Notes: generated by a model from the letters alone, not told the origin. 64,000 nucleotides of DNA from JBBQVS01 sp964250765 (GCA_964250765.1 CAXUHF010000001.1:113531-177530); one strand, 5' to 3'; counted from the stretch's first letter, positions 24,938 to 34,130 are shown. Numbers and translations are program-made.

Positions 24938-26863
24938 CTACACGGTAATTGTACCATCGGCATTTACTCGTACCGTAACGGGAGCAAGCGGAGTAGCTGC
25001 AGGTCCCTGTAGCACTGCTGCATTGTTCGCGGGATCGAAGATGGCACCATGCGCAGGACAGACGAGCTTATGCGTTACCGGATCATAATTGACTGCAACA
25101 CCTTGATGAGTACATGCTCGCTCGTAGGCGACAAATTTCCCGTTGGGGAGATGTATTAAAAGACTTGGTTTCCCATCGCTCGGATTAAGGAAACCCATTG
25201 ATTCGTTGCTGCCTAAATCCGTTGTCCCGACGACAGTACCAGCATGACTTTGAGGCGTATTTTGTGTTGGTGTGCCCCCGTTTCCCATACCTCCCATTTG
25301 TGACCCGTTCCCATTGGTAGTTGTAGTACTGACCGCTGAGGACAGAGAAGAAGTGGTGGAAGGGATGAGATGCAGAAGGTTCATCCTTACAGCTAACCCT
25401 ACACCAACGGCGGCAACGCTTCCTCCAGCAAGGAGGGCAACAACTTTCCGACGACCTACATTGCGTGATCGCTTTGTAGAACGTCGAGAACGCTTTGTTG
25501 ACTGTGATGCAGAATGCGAGCCACTTTGCTCTGCGTGCAAAGCTTTGGTGCTAGATACATTTTGAGCTTGTTCCGACTGCTTTGTAAGGTATGCTGCAAA
25601 TGGATCAGAAGGTGTTTGAATCCACCAATCAGGCGTCTTCATTGTGTCAGTGTCTTTTGTCGTAGGCTCAGGGGGGATACTTTGTATTGGTAAGCGTTGT
25701 ATCGTCGGCTGTACGGGAGCATTTATTGCTACTGGCTGCACACGAGGCTCTACTGGAGCCGTATGAGATGTTGCTGAGGGTGGTAATGCATTCATCTGTT
25801 TCCCAGTAATAGAAACAGCATTGATCTTACCTGTAACAACGGGAGGTAGAAGTTGCCAGGGACCAGTAGAAATATTCTCTTCTCGTGTACCTGGTACGCT
25901 CCCATTCACACTCGCCTTGCTAGGCGTATTCAGCGTAGACGATATACTGCTGTTGTGATGAGACTCAGTTTGGCTTATCTCACCTCTACACGTTTGGGCA
26001 AAGGCTTCGACGAACTCTCCCACATGTTGAAAACGTTGGTCAGGATCGCGTGCGAGCGCATGATTGACCACAAGTTCCATTGCGATGGGAATGTCGGGCC
26101 TTATTTGATGAAGAGAAGGCAATGGACGCTGTACATGCTGCATAGCAGTATCAAGTGGAGATGAGCTAGTAAACAGAGGTTTTCCACTCAGCAATTCAAA
26201 GAGCATAGCTCCGATTCCATAAATATCTGAGCGTTGGTCAACGGGTTGCCCTTGCACTATCTCGGGAGCGATAGAGGTTGGTGCATAGAGGAAAGTGTCA
26301 GCAATATTTAAAAGATGGCCGTAGGACTTGTCAATTGGCTTTATACCACGCTGCTGTAATATACTAGCGAGTCCAAAGCCTGCAACTACGAATGTTTCGT
26401 TGCTTTGGAAGAGGATATTTGAGAGCTTGAGCGTCCCATGAACTATTCCTTTGCGATGAGCATATCCTACTCCTGCAGCGACTTGCTCTAAGATATGTAG
26501 GGCATAACTTGGAGCGTAGTACCCTTGACGTTGGAGAAGATCGGCGAGCGACCCGTTCGTCATGTAAGGCGTGATGAGGTAGGAATAGCCAAATTTCTCA
26601 CCATACCCGATAACGGGTAAAAGATTACGATGCTTGAGAGTCGTTAATGCCGATGCTTCATGTGCAAAACGTTGCTGGAATCGAGTACGTGCTTCGCTTG
26701 AGAAATGTTCTGGTAGGTAAAATGTCGTTAACGCAACGACCTCTTGCTGCATAGGGTGTTGAGCTAGGTAAACAGCATTCAGGCGACTACGCCCTAGAAG
26801 ACTTCTTACAACGTAGTTGTCTATAGTTTGTCCAACGAGTTGCTCTGTTGAAAGTGTTTGCAT
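24938..26863 (-). CDS. Membrane-anchored pseudokinase fused to a C-terminal Rieske [2Fe-2S] domain
   Basis: The product has about 641 residues. Residues 14-290 are a Hanks-type Ser/Thr kinase fold, but the three catalytic residues are gone: the VAIK Lys is Thr46, the HRD motif is HGT (142-144) and DFG is GFG (162-164). The alpha-C Glu69 and the Asn149 remain. A low-complexity linker and a basic stop-transfer region precede one membrane helix (RKVVALLAGGSVAAVGVGLA). The outer domain is a Rieske cluster with Cys584-x-His586 and Cys602-xx-His605. Thus a non-phosphorylating kinase fold inside is joined to an electron carrier outside. Start ATG 26863 has AAGGGGA; an in-frame ATG lies at 26893. Confidence 0.85.
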   Translation of the reverse strand: MQTLSTEQLVGQTIDNYVVRSLLGRSRLNAVYLAQHPMQQEVVALTTFYLPEHFSSEARTRFQQRFAHEASALTTLKHRNLLPVIGYGEKFGYSYLITPYMTNGSLADLLQRQGYYAPSYALHILEQVAAGVGYAHRKGIVHGTLKLSNILFQSNETFVVAGFGLASILQQRGIKPIDKSYGHLLNIADTFLYAPTSIAPEIVQGQPVDQRSDIYGIGAMLFELLSGKPLFTSSSPLDTAMQHVQRPLPSLHQIRPDIPIAMELVVNHALARDPDQRFQHVGEFVEAFAQTCRGEISQTESHHNSSISSTLNTPSKASVNGSVPGTREENISTGPWQLLPPVVTGKINAVSITGKQMNALPPSATSHTAPVEPRVQPVAINAPVQPTIQRLPIQSIPPEPTTKDTDTMKTPDWWIQTPSDPFAAYLTKQSEQAQNVSSTKALHAEQSGSHSASQSTKRSRRSTKRSRNVGRRKVVALLAGGSVAAVGVGLAVRMNLLHLIPSTTSSLSSAVSTTTTNGNGSQMGGMGNGGTPTQNTPQSHAGTVVGTTDLGSNESMGFLNPSDGKPSLLIHLPNGKFVAYERACTHQGVAVNYDPVTHKLVCPAHGAIFDPANNAAVLQGPAATPLAPVTVRVNADGTITV

Positions 26864-27348
26864 AAACTTCCCCTTTACGTGGTTTTCTTTCATGGGAAAT
26901 CCTACACCTTTGTATCAACACATTTCAATATGCTACGCTCGCCGATAGTACTACTGTATACATAGTGGTAAAGATGCAATGTATAGCTCAAACAATAAAC
27001 ATGCTTTGAGTGTGATCATGTAACGTAGCACATTATTGTGGTTCAATCATGATAAAAGTAGTTATCAATGCCCATGAAGGGGTACTTTCCTACCATTGTA
27101 GTTGTCATTAAGCAGATGTTTCTATTGAAGCATGGTACTATCAAAGATAGTAGATTATGTGCAAGGGAAAAGCACGAAAGATACATATCACTTTCACAGA
27201 GCGAACAGAGAAAGCCTTTACTTTTAAAGGGTAGATGTCAAACTCATATTTTATGAACAATGCTCTTTCTTTTGCTTACATAGTGGTAGAAATATGCAGA
27301 TGAAAAAGGCGTGGGAATAGAGCAACGTCAATTTAAAGAAAGAGAATT
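26864..27348. other. Intergenic region upstream of multicopper oxidase
   Basis: No convincing gene is seen. The region is AT-rich and contains an exact 12-base direct repeat TACATAGTGGTA at 26959-26970 and 27277-27288; the first copy lies within an imperfect palindrome around GTATAC. It must hold promoters for the divergent pseudokinase-Rieske and multicopper oxidase genes. No CsoR-type palindrome is present. Confidence 0.5.
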
Positions 27349-28842
27349 ATGGAAGATAGTAAGCAACACTCCTCGGTAACACGTCGAGAGCTTTTAAGAT
27401 ATGCAGGGCTTGGAGCAGGCACTTTGGCTCTAAGCAGTTGTACTTTGTGGCCCATCGGAGCCACGAATACACACACCTTGCCACCATTTCCACATGCAGC
27501 AAGCACTGACCGGATTCGAGCCTATACGTTAGAAGCGAACTATGCCACCGTGACACTAGATGGGCAAAATGTCTTAACATGGGCTTACAATAAAGCTCCG
27601 CTTGGACCAGAAATCAGGCTTACAGAGGGTGACACGCTGCGTGTAAAGGTAAAAAACCGCTTACCACAGGATACTACCGTTCACTGGCACGGTGTGCCAC
27701 TTGTCAATGCGATGGATGGCGTTCCCGATGTGACGCAAAAGCCAATTACGCCAGGACAAGACTTCATCTACAACTTCGTCGCTCCCACAGCAGGAACCTA
27801 TTTTTACCACTCTCATGTAGGGTTACAGCAGGACCGTGCATTGTATGGAGCACTTATCATTGACTCGGCAACGGAAGCAAAGAACTATGACCATGACTTT
27901 GTTCTCGTGCTGGATGACTGGCTCGACGGTATGCCTGGAACGCCAGAGGATGCGATGAAACGCTTAATCGCTGGTGGGGATAGAATGGGAGGTATGAGTG
28001 GTGGAAATATGGGCGGCATGAGTGGAATGAACTCAATGCCGATGCCGCCGGATATTGTGTATCCACTCTACCTCATTAATGGGAAATCAAGCGACAATCC
28101 AATGGAAATGCAACTAAGTAAAGGTCAAAAAGCACGTATTCGTCTTATAAACGCTTCAAGTTCTACTATCTTTCGTATTGCATTACAAGGGCATCGTATG
28201 ACCGTGACGCATACCGATGGACAACCAGTGGAGCCTGTAGAAGTTGACGCGATACGCATTGGTATGGGGGAACGCTATGATGTTCTAGTTTCTGCAAACA
28301 ATCCTGGCGTTTGGCAATTTGCTGCTGATGTGGAAGGAACAAAAAGTATGGTACGTGCGGTCTTACGCTATAAGGGAAGTATGGCACCTTTGCCACCAAT
28401 TACATATCAGCCTCAAGAACTGATGGGCCAACTGTTGACCTATAAAATGCTAAAGGCTGCACCAAGTCTCGTTGTTCCTCCCAGCGATGATCCAGACATA
28501 ACAATGCCAATACAGTTAAGCGGCGGCATGGGACAGTACGTGTGGAAAATGAACGACAAGGTTTTAGCGCAAGCAGAGAAGATTCAGGTGGAACGTAATC
28601 GTTTGGTTCGTTTTCAATTTGAGAGCAAAAGTATGATGCCTCATCCAATGCACCTGCACGGACACTTCTTTCAACTAGATAATGGAACGGGACGTGGACC
28701 ATTGAAGGATACAGTACTGGTGGATCCGATGCAAAAGCTCACCGTGAACTGGATTTCAGACAATCCAGGCTCTTGGGCTTTCCACTGTCATAATCGCTAT
28801 CATGAGGAAGCGGGTATGATGCGTATTGTGACTGTGAGCTAA
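27349..28842 (+). CDS. Multicopper oxidase, Tat-exported
   Basis: The 497-residue protein has a twin-arginine type leader (TRRELLRYAGLGAGTLALSSC), probably lipid-anchored at Cys31. All four copper motifs are present: HWHG (112-115), HSHVGLQ, HPMHLHGHFF, and the type-1 site HCHNRYHEEAGM near the C terminus. A Met/Gly-rich loop (GGMSGGNMGGMSGMN) resembles the extra Met segment of cuprous oxidases such as CueO. It likely oxidises Cu(I) or another substrate outside the cell. It is followed by a PIG-L-like gene after 16 bases. Confidence 0.92.
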   Translation: MEDSKQHSSVTRRELLRYAGLGAGTLALSSCTLWPIGATNTHTLPPFPHAASTDRIRAYTLEANYATVTLDGQNVLTWAYNKAPLGPEIRLTEGDTLRVKVKNRLPQDTTVHWHGVPLVNAMDGVPDVTQKPITPGQDFIYNFVAPTAGTYFYHSHVGLQQDRALYGALIIDSATEAKNYDHDFVLVLDDWLDGMPGTPEDAMKRLIAGGDRMGGMSGGNMGGMSGMNSMPMPPDIVYPLYLINGKSSDNPMEMQLSKGQKARIRLINASSSTIFRIALQGHRMTVTHTDGQPVEPVEVDAIRIGMGERYDVLVSANNPGVWQFAADVEGTKSMVRAVLRYKGSMAPLPPITYQPQELMGQLLTYKMLKAAPSLVVPPSDDPDITMPIQLSGGMGQYVWKMNDKVLAQAEKIQVERNRLVRFQFESKSMMPHPMHLHGHFFQLDNGTGRGPLKDTVLVDPMQKLTVNWISDNPGSWAFHCHNRYHEEAGMMRIVTVS

Positions 28843-28858
28843 AAGAGAAAGAGGGTGT

Positions 28859-29569
28859 ATGAGAGTTGTTGAGTCACCGAGAGCAGTCTCAATCATGGCT
28901 ATTGCCGCCCATCCTGATGACATCGAGAGTTGGTGTGCTGGAACGCTTGTGCAAGCCATTGATCAGGGAGCAGTAGTCCGATTGCTTCTGGTAACATCGG
29001 GAGAACATGGAACAGATGATCGTGCAGTGAAAGCATCTGAGGTTGCTACCCGCCGAGAAGAAGAGGCACGAAAGGCGGCGGAGATTCTTGGTATTACAGA
29101 GGTTGTGTTTTTACGTTATCCAGATGGAGATGTGGAGGATACGTATACATTACGAGCCGATCTTGTAGAATGGATTCGTCGTTGGCAACCATCGGTCCTC
29201 TTTACTCATGATCCAGAGTACCCGTATCCGACCTACCTTTGCCACCGAGATCATCGTATCGTTGGTCGCGTAGCTCTCGATGCGGTCTACCCGTTAGCGC
29301 GTGATCACTTAGCGTTTGAGGAGCAAGTGCAAGCGGGGCTGAGTCCACATAAGGTCGGTGAGGTCTGGTTATTTGCCAGTAACAATGTCAATATCTATGT
29401 AGAAATCACTCTTGGATTTGAGAGGAAGCTCGCCGCGCGACTTGCTCACGAAAGTCAGACACCCGATCCTGTTGCGCTCTCTGTAGGCTGGAGAGCACGT
29501 TCAGCATCTATTGGCGAAACTGCTAATCTCGCACTTGCTGAGGCATTTACACAACTTCAACTTGATTAA
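28859..29569 (+). CDS. PIG-L family deacetylase
   Basis: The 236-residue protein has the zinc motif AHPDDIES near residue 18 and the third ligand in CHRDHRIVGR near residue 140, as in LmbE/MshB-like N-acetylglucosaminyl deacetylases. Substrates in this family include GlcNAc-inositol and bacillithiol or mycothiol precursors. No thiol biosynthesis genes are adjacent, so the substrate is unknown. It shares the multicopper oxidase transcript by position and is followed by a hairpin at 29619-29656. Confidence 0.88.
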   Translation: MRVVESPRAVSIMAIAAHPDDIESWCAGTLVQAIDQGAVVRLLLVTSGEHGTDDRAVKASEVATRREEEARKAAEILGITEVVFLRYPDGDVEDTYTLRADLVEWIRRWQPSVLFTHDPEYPYPTYLCHRDHRIVGRVALDAVYPLARDHLAFEEQVQAGLSPHKVGEVWLFASNNVNIYVEITLGFERKLAARLAHESQTPDPVALSVGWRARSASIGETANLALAEAFTQLQLD

Positions 29570-29618
29570 GTGAAATGCGGAATGTTACAACATCTTCAAG
29601 AAGAACATATGTCATCAA

Positions 29619-29656
29619 TGATAGTGGCTTTACGCTACAGCATAGAGCCACTATCA
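29619..29656 (+). terminator. Terminator after the PIG-L gene
   Basis: Perfect 11-base arms TGATAGTGGCT (29619-29629) and AGCCACTATCA (29646-29656) with a 16-base loop, followed by a short T run. It separates the + strand operon from the convergent DUF305 gene. Confidence 0.7.
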
Positions 29657-29686
29657 AGCCTTTTGTGGTCGAAAAGAGGACGCCGT

Positions 29687-30334
29687 TTATGCGTTAAACC
29701 ACTGTTTTTTCCAAGTACTCATTTGCTGTATCTCGCCTGTTTGAGCTTGAATAATGTTTTGGCTCAATGTTACCAACTCAGAACGTTGTGTTTTTTGAGG
29801 AACAAGTTTTGCCATGCTTACTGCTTGCTGATGGTGCATCGTCATTTGATCGAGAAACAACTTATCAAAACCTGCATCCTTCGCGTTCTTTAGTTGGTCC
29901 ATTCCACCCATCATATCCATCATTCCCGGTGCGTCCATCGAGTTTGTATATGGTTTTTCATTATACCACTGGGCCAACCATGTCGTCATTTGACCGATTT
30001 CTTTGGTTTGAGCCGAGATAATATTTTGTGCGAGTGTATTTAATTCGGGACGTTTCGTATGAGTAGGAACAAGCGTTGCCATCTCAAGAGCAGTTTGGTG
30101 GTGAGCAATCATATCTTGCATGAATTTCACTTCAAAATCTTTGCCGCTCAAACTCTGGAGACTCGTGGTCATTGCATCGCTTGTAGGGGTTCCTGTGGAC
30201 ATGCCTGGCATATTCGCTGGCATCGTTGCCTGACTTCCACTCGAAGAACTGGTGGATGTAGTGCTTCCACATGCTACTAGGACAACTGTAAAAAGGAAAC
30301 TGGTGATCAGTGTGAAGAGAAAACGTGTGTTCAC
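29687..30334 (-). CDS. DUF305 lipoprotein (ferritin-like four-helix fold)
   Basis: With the GTG start at 30334 the product has 215 residues and opens with a lipoprotein signal (VVLVACGS). The DUF305 domain has its two characteristic blocks: FMQDMIAHHQTALEMA and FLDQMTMHHQQAVSMA, each with a paired His and Met residues. The Met-rich centre (MMDMMGGMDQL) is typical. Members of this family are repeatedly found beside copper and other metal resistance genes, and copper binding has been proposed. A longer reading from 30412 lacks a good ribosome site. Confidence 0.85.
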   Translation of the reverse strand: MNTRFLFTLITSFLFTVVLVACGSTTSTSSSSGSQATMPANMPGMSTGTPTSDAMTTSLQSLSGKDFEVKFMQDMIAHHQTALEMATLVPTHTKRPELNTLAQNIISAQTKEIGQMTTWLAQWYNEKPYTNSMDAPGMMDMMGGMDQLKNAKDAGFDKLFLDQMTMHHQQAVSMAKLVPQKTQRSELVTLSQNIIQAQTGEIQQMSTWKKQWFNA

Positions 30335-30823
30335 GTAAGAAACTTCTTTCTTAGCTAAAGGAGAATACAATCGTGGAATTTCCACGAATTGCCCTGCAAT
30401 CTGTGTTATCAAAAGGTATCAACAGGAATGGCAGGTGTTCTGTAATTGTTCTTGCAACTTGACACGTTGCTCATGTGACGACTTTTGCATAACCAAATAC
30501 CACTGTCGATAGTACCTAAAAAGATTGTAGTGCTACTTTTGTATCTCGTCAAGAGGGTGAGGGATACGTTCCTGTTCATAAGCTGCTAAAATTGATGTAC
30601 ATGGAAAAAGAATGCCAAATCCTAACGCTCTAAGAAGAGCTGTTATTGCAGGAGCGTTCCCGTTAGGTTCATACGTTTGGTGTCCACTCGAGATATTGGT
30701 GAGACCTTGTTCATGTCGCATGAGTATGACTAGAGTGCTGGTCAAGTAGTCGAGAAAGAACGGGAATAGCCTGATGCTCACGAAAAAAGAGTACCTTGAC
30801 CCGGGGTTGTGACATGCGAGAAA
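30335..30823. other. Intergenic region between DUF305 and TetR genes
   Basis: No gene is supported. A minus-strand frame at 30533-30781 could encode about 80 residues but has no ribosome site and matches no family I recognise. The DUF305 promoter must lie at the left side of this region. Confidence 0.4.
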
Positions 30824-31417
30824 TCATTGCCAGGTACTCGCCTCCTTGAAAAGTGCCGAGGCAAGCAGAGAGCTACGCGTGGCGATTTCTCTAGGAGGAT
30901 ACGGTCTTCCATGCTCAAGCCACCAAGTGATGGCTTCCACAAACATCGCGGATACGAGGTCTGGGACAAACTCATCTGAGAAGGTGTGGATGAGGTGAGC
31001 CGTGTTTGCGTCCGGTCTGTGAGGAAGGTGTCCACGCTCTTTGACGAGACCGGCCAGAGACGCACGCATCTTCCTCACAAACCAGGGGCTGCCTTTCTTG
31101 CCAAGCAGTGCTCGATAGAGCCGTTCATAGTGAGCGATATGCTCGAAGAACGTCACCCAGACTTCCGCGGGATGTTCCGGCCCCAACTCTCCAACCGCAC
31201 TCAGCAAGGCACTTATGGCTTCTTCAAAGATTTGCTCCACCAAATCATATTTATCTTGATACATGCGATAGAAGGCAGCCCGACTCACCATCGCACGCGA
31301 GGTCAATTCGCCAATGGTGAGTGCCTCGAAGCCTCGCTCCTCGATCAACTCAATCAGTGCCTCCCGCAATAACTTCTGCGTCCGTCTGAGACGGAGATTC
31401 TTCCCTTGCTGAGTCAT
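30824..31417 (-). CDS. TetR-family transcriptional regulator
   Basis: The 197-residue protein has the TetR DNA-binding part: LREALIELIEERGFEALTIGELT, then SRAMVSRAAFYRMYQDKYDLVEQIF (key: VSRAAFYRMYQDK). The C-terminal ligand domain belongs to the TetR_C_11/33-like type by position only. It is divergent from a methyltransferase/membrane-protein operon and is flanked by TGTCTC/GAGACA palindromes that may be its operators. Confidence 0.88.
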   Translation of the reverse strand: MTQQGKNLRLRRTQKLLREALIELIEERGFEALTIGELTSRAMVSRAAFYRMYQDKYDLVEQIFEEAISALLSAVGELGPEHPAEVWVTFFEHIAHYERLYRALLGKKGSPWFVRKMRASLAGLVKERGHLPHRPDANTAHLIHTFSDEFVPDLVSAMFVEAITWWLEHGRPYPPREIATRSSLLASALFKEASTWQ

Positions 31418-31430
31418 TGTGCGCTCCTTG

Positions 31431-31535
31431 TCTCAATTAAGACACATCTTCTCACTTGATCCTTGTTTTTGTGTGCTCCTGCAACTACACTTAGAATCAG
31501 ATAGGAGGAGTACTCATCTGAGACAGTATGTCTCA
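31431..31535. promoter_or_regulatory. TetR operator candidates (GAGACA palindromes)
   Basis: Two palindromes share half sites: TGTCTCAATTAAGACA at 31431-31446 and TGAGACAGTATGTCTCA at 31519-31535 (perfect 7-base arms, 3-base spacer). Both lie in the region between the divergent TetR gene and the operon starting at 31738. A further CCGTCTGAGACGG lies inside the regulator's first codons. Autoregulation and control of the neighbour operon are inferred. The rest of the 320-base gap holds no gene. Confidence 0.5.
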
Positions 31536-31737
31536 ACTCAATCAACCTGTCAATATTCCAACTTGCCCTATTGGAGATAGAGCAAGACCAATTGTATGTG
31601 ATGAAGAATACCTGCATTTCATTCACTCTACGTAGCGGAGATGGACAACAGGCGAACGCGCAAGCGAAGAGGGAGAGAGTTCTGGTATTAAAACGTCCTC
31701 TCGTACAAGAGAGGTGTTCTCTGAAAGGAGTAGATGT

Positions 31738-32427
31738 ATGCATTCATTCGCACGCCACTTTCATGGCGAAGCGTCCGAGGCATCGGACAAAGAGACAAAA
31801 GGGCTGGTTATGAAGGGGGGCTGGCACTACGACTTGGGTGTCTGGTTCATCGACACCTTCGTGTTCCGTGATCAGGTGAGGGAGTTGAGGCAAAGGACCG
31901 CCACTCTCGCCCACATCCAACTTGGAGAACAGGTGCTGGATGTGGGCTGTGGCACGGGAACGCTGGCGATAGAAGCAGCACGACTCGTTGGCAACGCGGG
32001 CCGCGTCGCAGGTGTTGACCCCGGGAAAGAGCAGATCGCTCGTGCCCGTGCGAAAGCGGCTCCACGCCATCTACCCATTGATTTCCAGATTGGAGTGATC
32101 GAGCAACTCCCCTTCCCCGACCAAACGTTCGACGTGGTGCTCTCGACCTTGTTGATGCATCATTTACCAGTTCCCCTCAAACGTCAGGGACTCGCTGAAA
32201 TCGCTCGGGTGCTCAAACCAGGCGGACGACTGGTGATTGCCGATTTCAAGCGCAAGCAGGAACGCCAAGGCCAGGCCGTGCGCTTTCACGCTGGAGGGAG
32301 CAGCATGCAAGACCTGGTTGCCATCGTCTCGGATGCTGGTTTCGAGTCAGTGGAAACGGAGGAGATGCATCCCCGGCGCTTCTCTGCTTTCCCTGGAGCA
32401 GGTTTTGTCCGTGCAGACAAAAGCTAG
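31738..32427 (+). CDS. Class I SAM methyltransferase (UbiE-like)
   Basis: The 229-residue protein has VLDVGCGTGTLAIEAAR (motif I), GVDPGKEQ (motif II), FPDQTFDVVLSTLLMHHLP (motif IV) and LKPGGRLVIADF (motif VI), close to UbiE/COQ5 or Arsenite-methyltransferase-like class I enzymes. Start ATG 31738 has AAGGAG seven bases upstream. It opens a three-gene operon opposite the TetR gene. The substrate is unknown and may be the inducer of that regulator. Confidence 0.85.
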   Translation: MHSFARHFHGEASEASDKETKGLVMKGGWHYDLGVWFIDTFVFRDQVRELRQRTATLAHIQLGEQVLDVGCGTGTLAIEAARLVGNAGRVAGVDPGKEQIARARAKAAPRHLPIDFQIGVIEQLPFPDQTFDVVLSTLLMHHLPVPLKRQGLAEIARVLKPGGRLVIADFKRKQERQGQAVRFHAGGSSMQDLVAIVSDAGFESVETEEMHPRRFSAFPGAGFVRADKS

Positions 32428-32476
32428 GCCGAACGTTGCACGAAGAGAGTATGAAAGGAAAGAGAAGGAAGATTCC

Positions 32477-32686
32477 ATGAGAAATGTCTTCTTACGGCGC
32501 AAACGTGATGCGAACACGTCTAGGCCCATACGCAGATCAACCACTGATACTCCACGCTGGGTGAAAGTGTTTGTAATTATCTTCATCATCCTGGTCTTGC
32601 TGGTTGTCATCCTGCACCTCACTGGACATGGCTTTGGTCCCCATATGCACCTGTCGGTCATCGAACACGGAGTGCAACAGCAATGA
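32477..32686 (+). CDS. Small single-span membrane protein
   Basis: The 69-residue protein has a basic N terminus (FLRRKRDANTSRPIRRS) and one helix (VFVIIFIILVLLVVILHL), then a His-containing tail (GHGFGPHMH). A GAAGGAAG site precedes the start. Its stop overlaps the next start (ATGA), which suggests translational coupling. No family assignment is possible. Confidence 0.65.
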   Translation: MRNVFLRRKRDANTSRPIRRSTTDTPRWVKVFVIIFIILVLLVVILHLTGHGFGPHMHLSVIEHGVQQQ

Positions 32687-33276
32687 TCATGTCACCTGGA
32701 CTCCGCAAGTTTGCGCTCACCACGCATGTTACAGCCTCGATTGGCTGGTTCGGCGCGGTTGCAGTCTTCTTGGCTCTCTCCATCACTGGGCTTTTCAGCC
32801 AGGACCGAGAGCTGGTGCGAGCTTCCTATCTCGTGATGGGTTTGACCACCTGGTTCGTCATCGTCCCGTTGGCCCTTGTCTCGCTGCTCAGTGGAGTTGT
32901 TTCGTCACTCGGTACGAGGTGGGGCTTGTTCCGGTACTATTGGGTTCTGATAAAACTGGTTATCACTCTCCTTGCCACCCTCATCTTGTTGGTCCATACC
33001 CAGCCAATTGACCTGCTGACACATGCCGCAGCGAAGACGGCAGTGCTGGGTGCCAATCTCTACGAGACACAGATACAAATGGTGATCGCCTCCGGTGCTA
33101 CCCTGGCGGTGTTGCTCGTTCTCACGGCACTGTCAGTGTACAAGCCGCGGGGCATGATCCAATATGGGCAGCGAAAGCATGACGAGCAGCACCAAGGGGT
33201 CGCAACCATTGATGTAGCGACTGACAAGGCTCAAGGAAGCTTGCAGGAACTCGAAGACAATGAGGTCCTGCAGTAA
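32683..33276 (+). CDS. DUF2269-like integral membrane protein
   Basis: The 197-residue protein has four membrane helices (about 10-32, 46-70, 80-100 and 125-145), including HVTASIGWFGAVAVFLAL with a His and Trp near the start. It resembles DUF2269-type or cytochrome b-like four-helix proteins often found with methyltransferases. The C-terminal 45 residues are hydrophilic and acidic. It ends the TetR-linked operon. Confidence 0.6.
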   Translation: MIMSPGLRKFALTTHVTASIGWFGAVAVFLALSITGLFSQDRELVRASYLVMGLTTWFVIVPLALVSLLSGVVSSLGTRWGLFRYYWVLIKLVITLLATLILLVHTQPIDLLTHAAAKTAVLGANLYETQIQMVIASGATLAVLLVLTALSVYKPRGMIQYGQRKHDEQHQGVATIDVATDKAQGSLQELEDNEVLQ

Positions 33277-33360
33277 CCTTCAAATAAATAGGAGGAAAGA
33301 AAAGCGTATAAATCCCTCTTGTCATTCTTGACATCGCTATGCTATACTTTATCTATACCA

Positions 33361-33379
33361 TACCCCCAGGGGGTGGGTA
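33361..33379. promoter_or_regulatory. CsoR-type operator upstream of a GNAT gene
   Basis: The site TACCCCCAGGGGGTGGGTA matches the CsoR-type set when read on the other strand. It lies 79 bases before the acetyltransferase at 33459. A TTGACA hexamer at 33328-33333 marks a probable promoter just upstream. Confidence 0.65.
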
Positions 33380-33458
33380 AAGCAAAGAAATATTCAATGT
33401 ATACGAAGAAACACAAATATATGCTAGTACTAGAGTAGGAAAAGGAAGGGAAGACGGT

Positions 33459-34130
33459 ATGGCTGTAGCAACATGGTGGCAAGGTGACTCATTGCCGCAT
33501 CTTGCGCCCTTACAAGATTTTCATGCTCATCTTTCGGACAACGTTTCTCTCGTTGCCCGTCTTGCTCAACTTGACGAGCAGGAAGTACAAACACGAATGA
33601 AAGGCGGTCATCGTCTCTACGTTGCATCCTTGGGGAAAATACCGATTGGTTATGGATGGGTAGCAACGCGAAATGCCTCAATTGGTGAACTTGGGATAAC
33701 CTTTCAGCTTCCTGCCAAGAATCAGTATCTCTGGGATTTTGCGACGCTGCCCACGTGGCGAGGGCGTGGAGTATATCCTCAGCTTTTACAAGCCATTCTC
33801 AAACATGAGGCACAGAGCGGTGATCGATTCTGGATTATTCATGCACCAGAGAACCATGCATCAGAAGTAGGCATTCATAAAGCTGGTATGAGCACTGTTG
33901 CTGAACTCTCCTTTGCAATTACAGGGGGAGCAGGGCTTGCTCCTGTTGCTGAACTTGCACGTGCTCAAACATGGGCGACCATGATCAATATCCCTCTTTT
34001 TTCTTCTCAAGAAAAGCATATGCTTGTTCCTTGTTGGAAATGTGGAGTTGAGGGAAAGAACGCGTTCTGCTGGTCGAGCGATCATCGCTCATCATGCTCT
34101 TGTGTGCAACGAGTCAGTATGAGCGAATGA
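33459..34130 (+). CDS. GNAT acetyltransferase with Cys-rich C-terminal tail
   Basis: The 223-residue protein has a GNAT core with the acetyl-CoA signature FATLPTWRGRGVYPQLLQAIL (key: RGRGVYPQLL) near residues 90-110. The last 35 residues form a Cys-rich tail, CWKCGVEGKNAFC ... CSC, resembling a small zinc or copper site and not part of the normal fold. It lies behind a CsoR-type operator, so it may acetylate a metal-stress substrate or be allosterically controlled by metal. GGAAGGGA precedes the ATG. Confidence 0.75.
   Translation: MAVATWWQGDSLPHLAPLQDFHAHLSDNVSLVARLAQLDEQEVQTRMKGGHRLYVASLGKIPIGYGWVATRNASIGELGITFQLPAKNQYLWDFATLPTWRGRGVYPQLLQAILKHEAQSGDRFWIIHAPENHASEVGIHKAGMSTVAELSFAITGGAGLAPVAELARAQTWATMINIPLFSSQEKHMLVPCWKCGVEGKNAFCWSSDHRSSCSCVQRVSMSE

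Noticed and set aside
30533..30781. Minus-strand frame of about 80 residues
   Set aside because: No ribosome site or family; it lies in a low-information gap.
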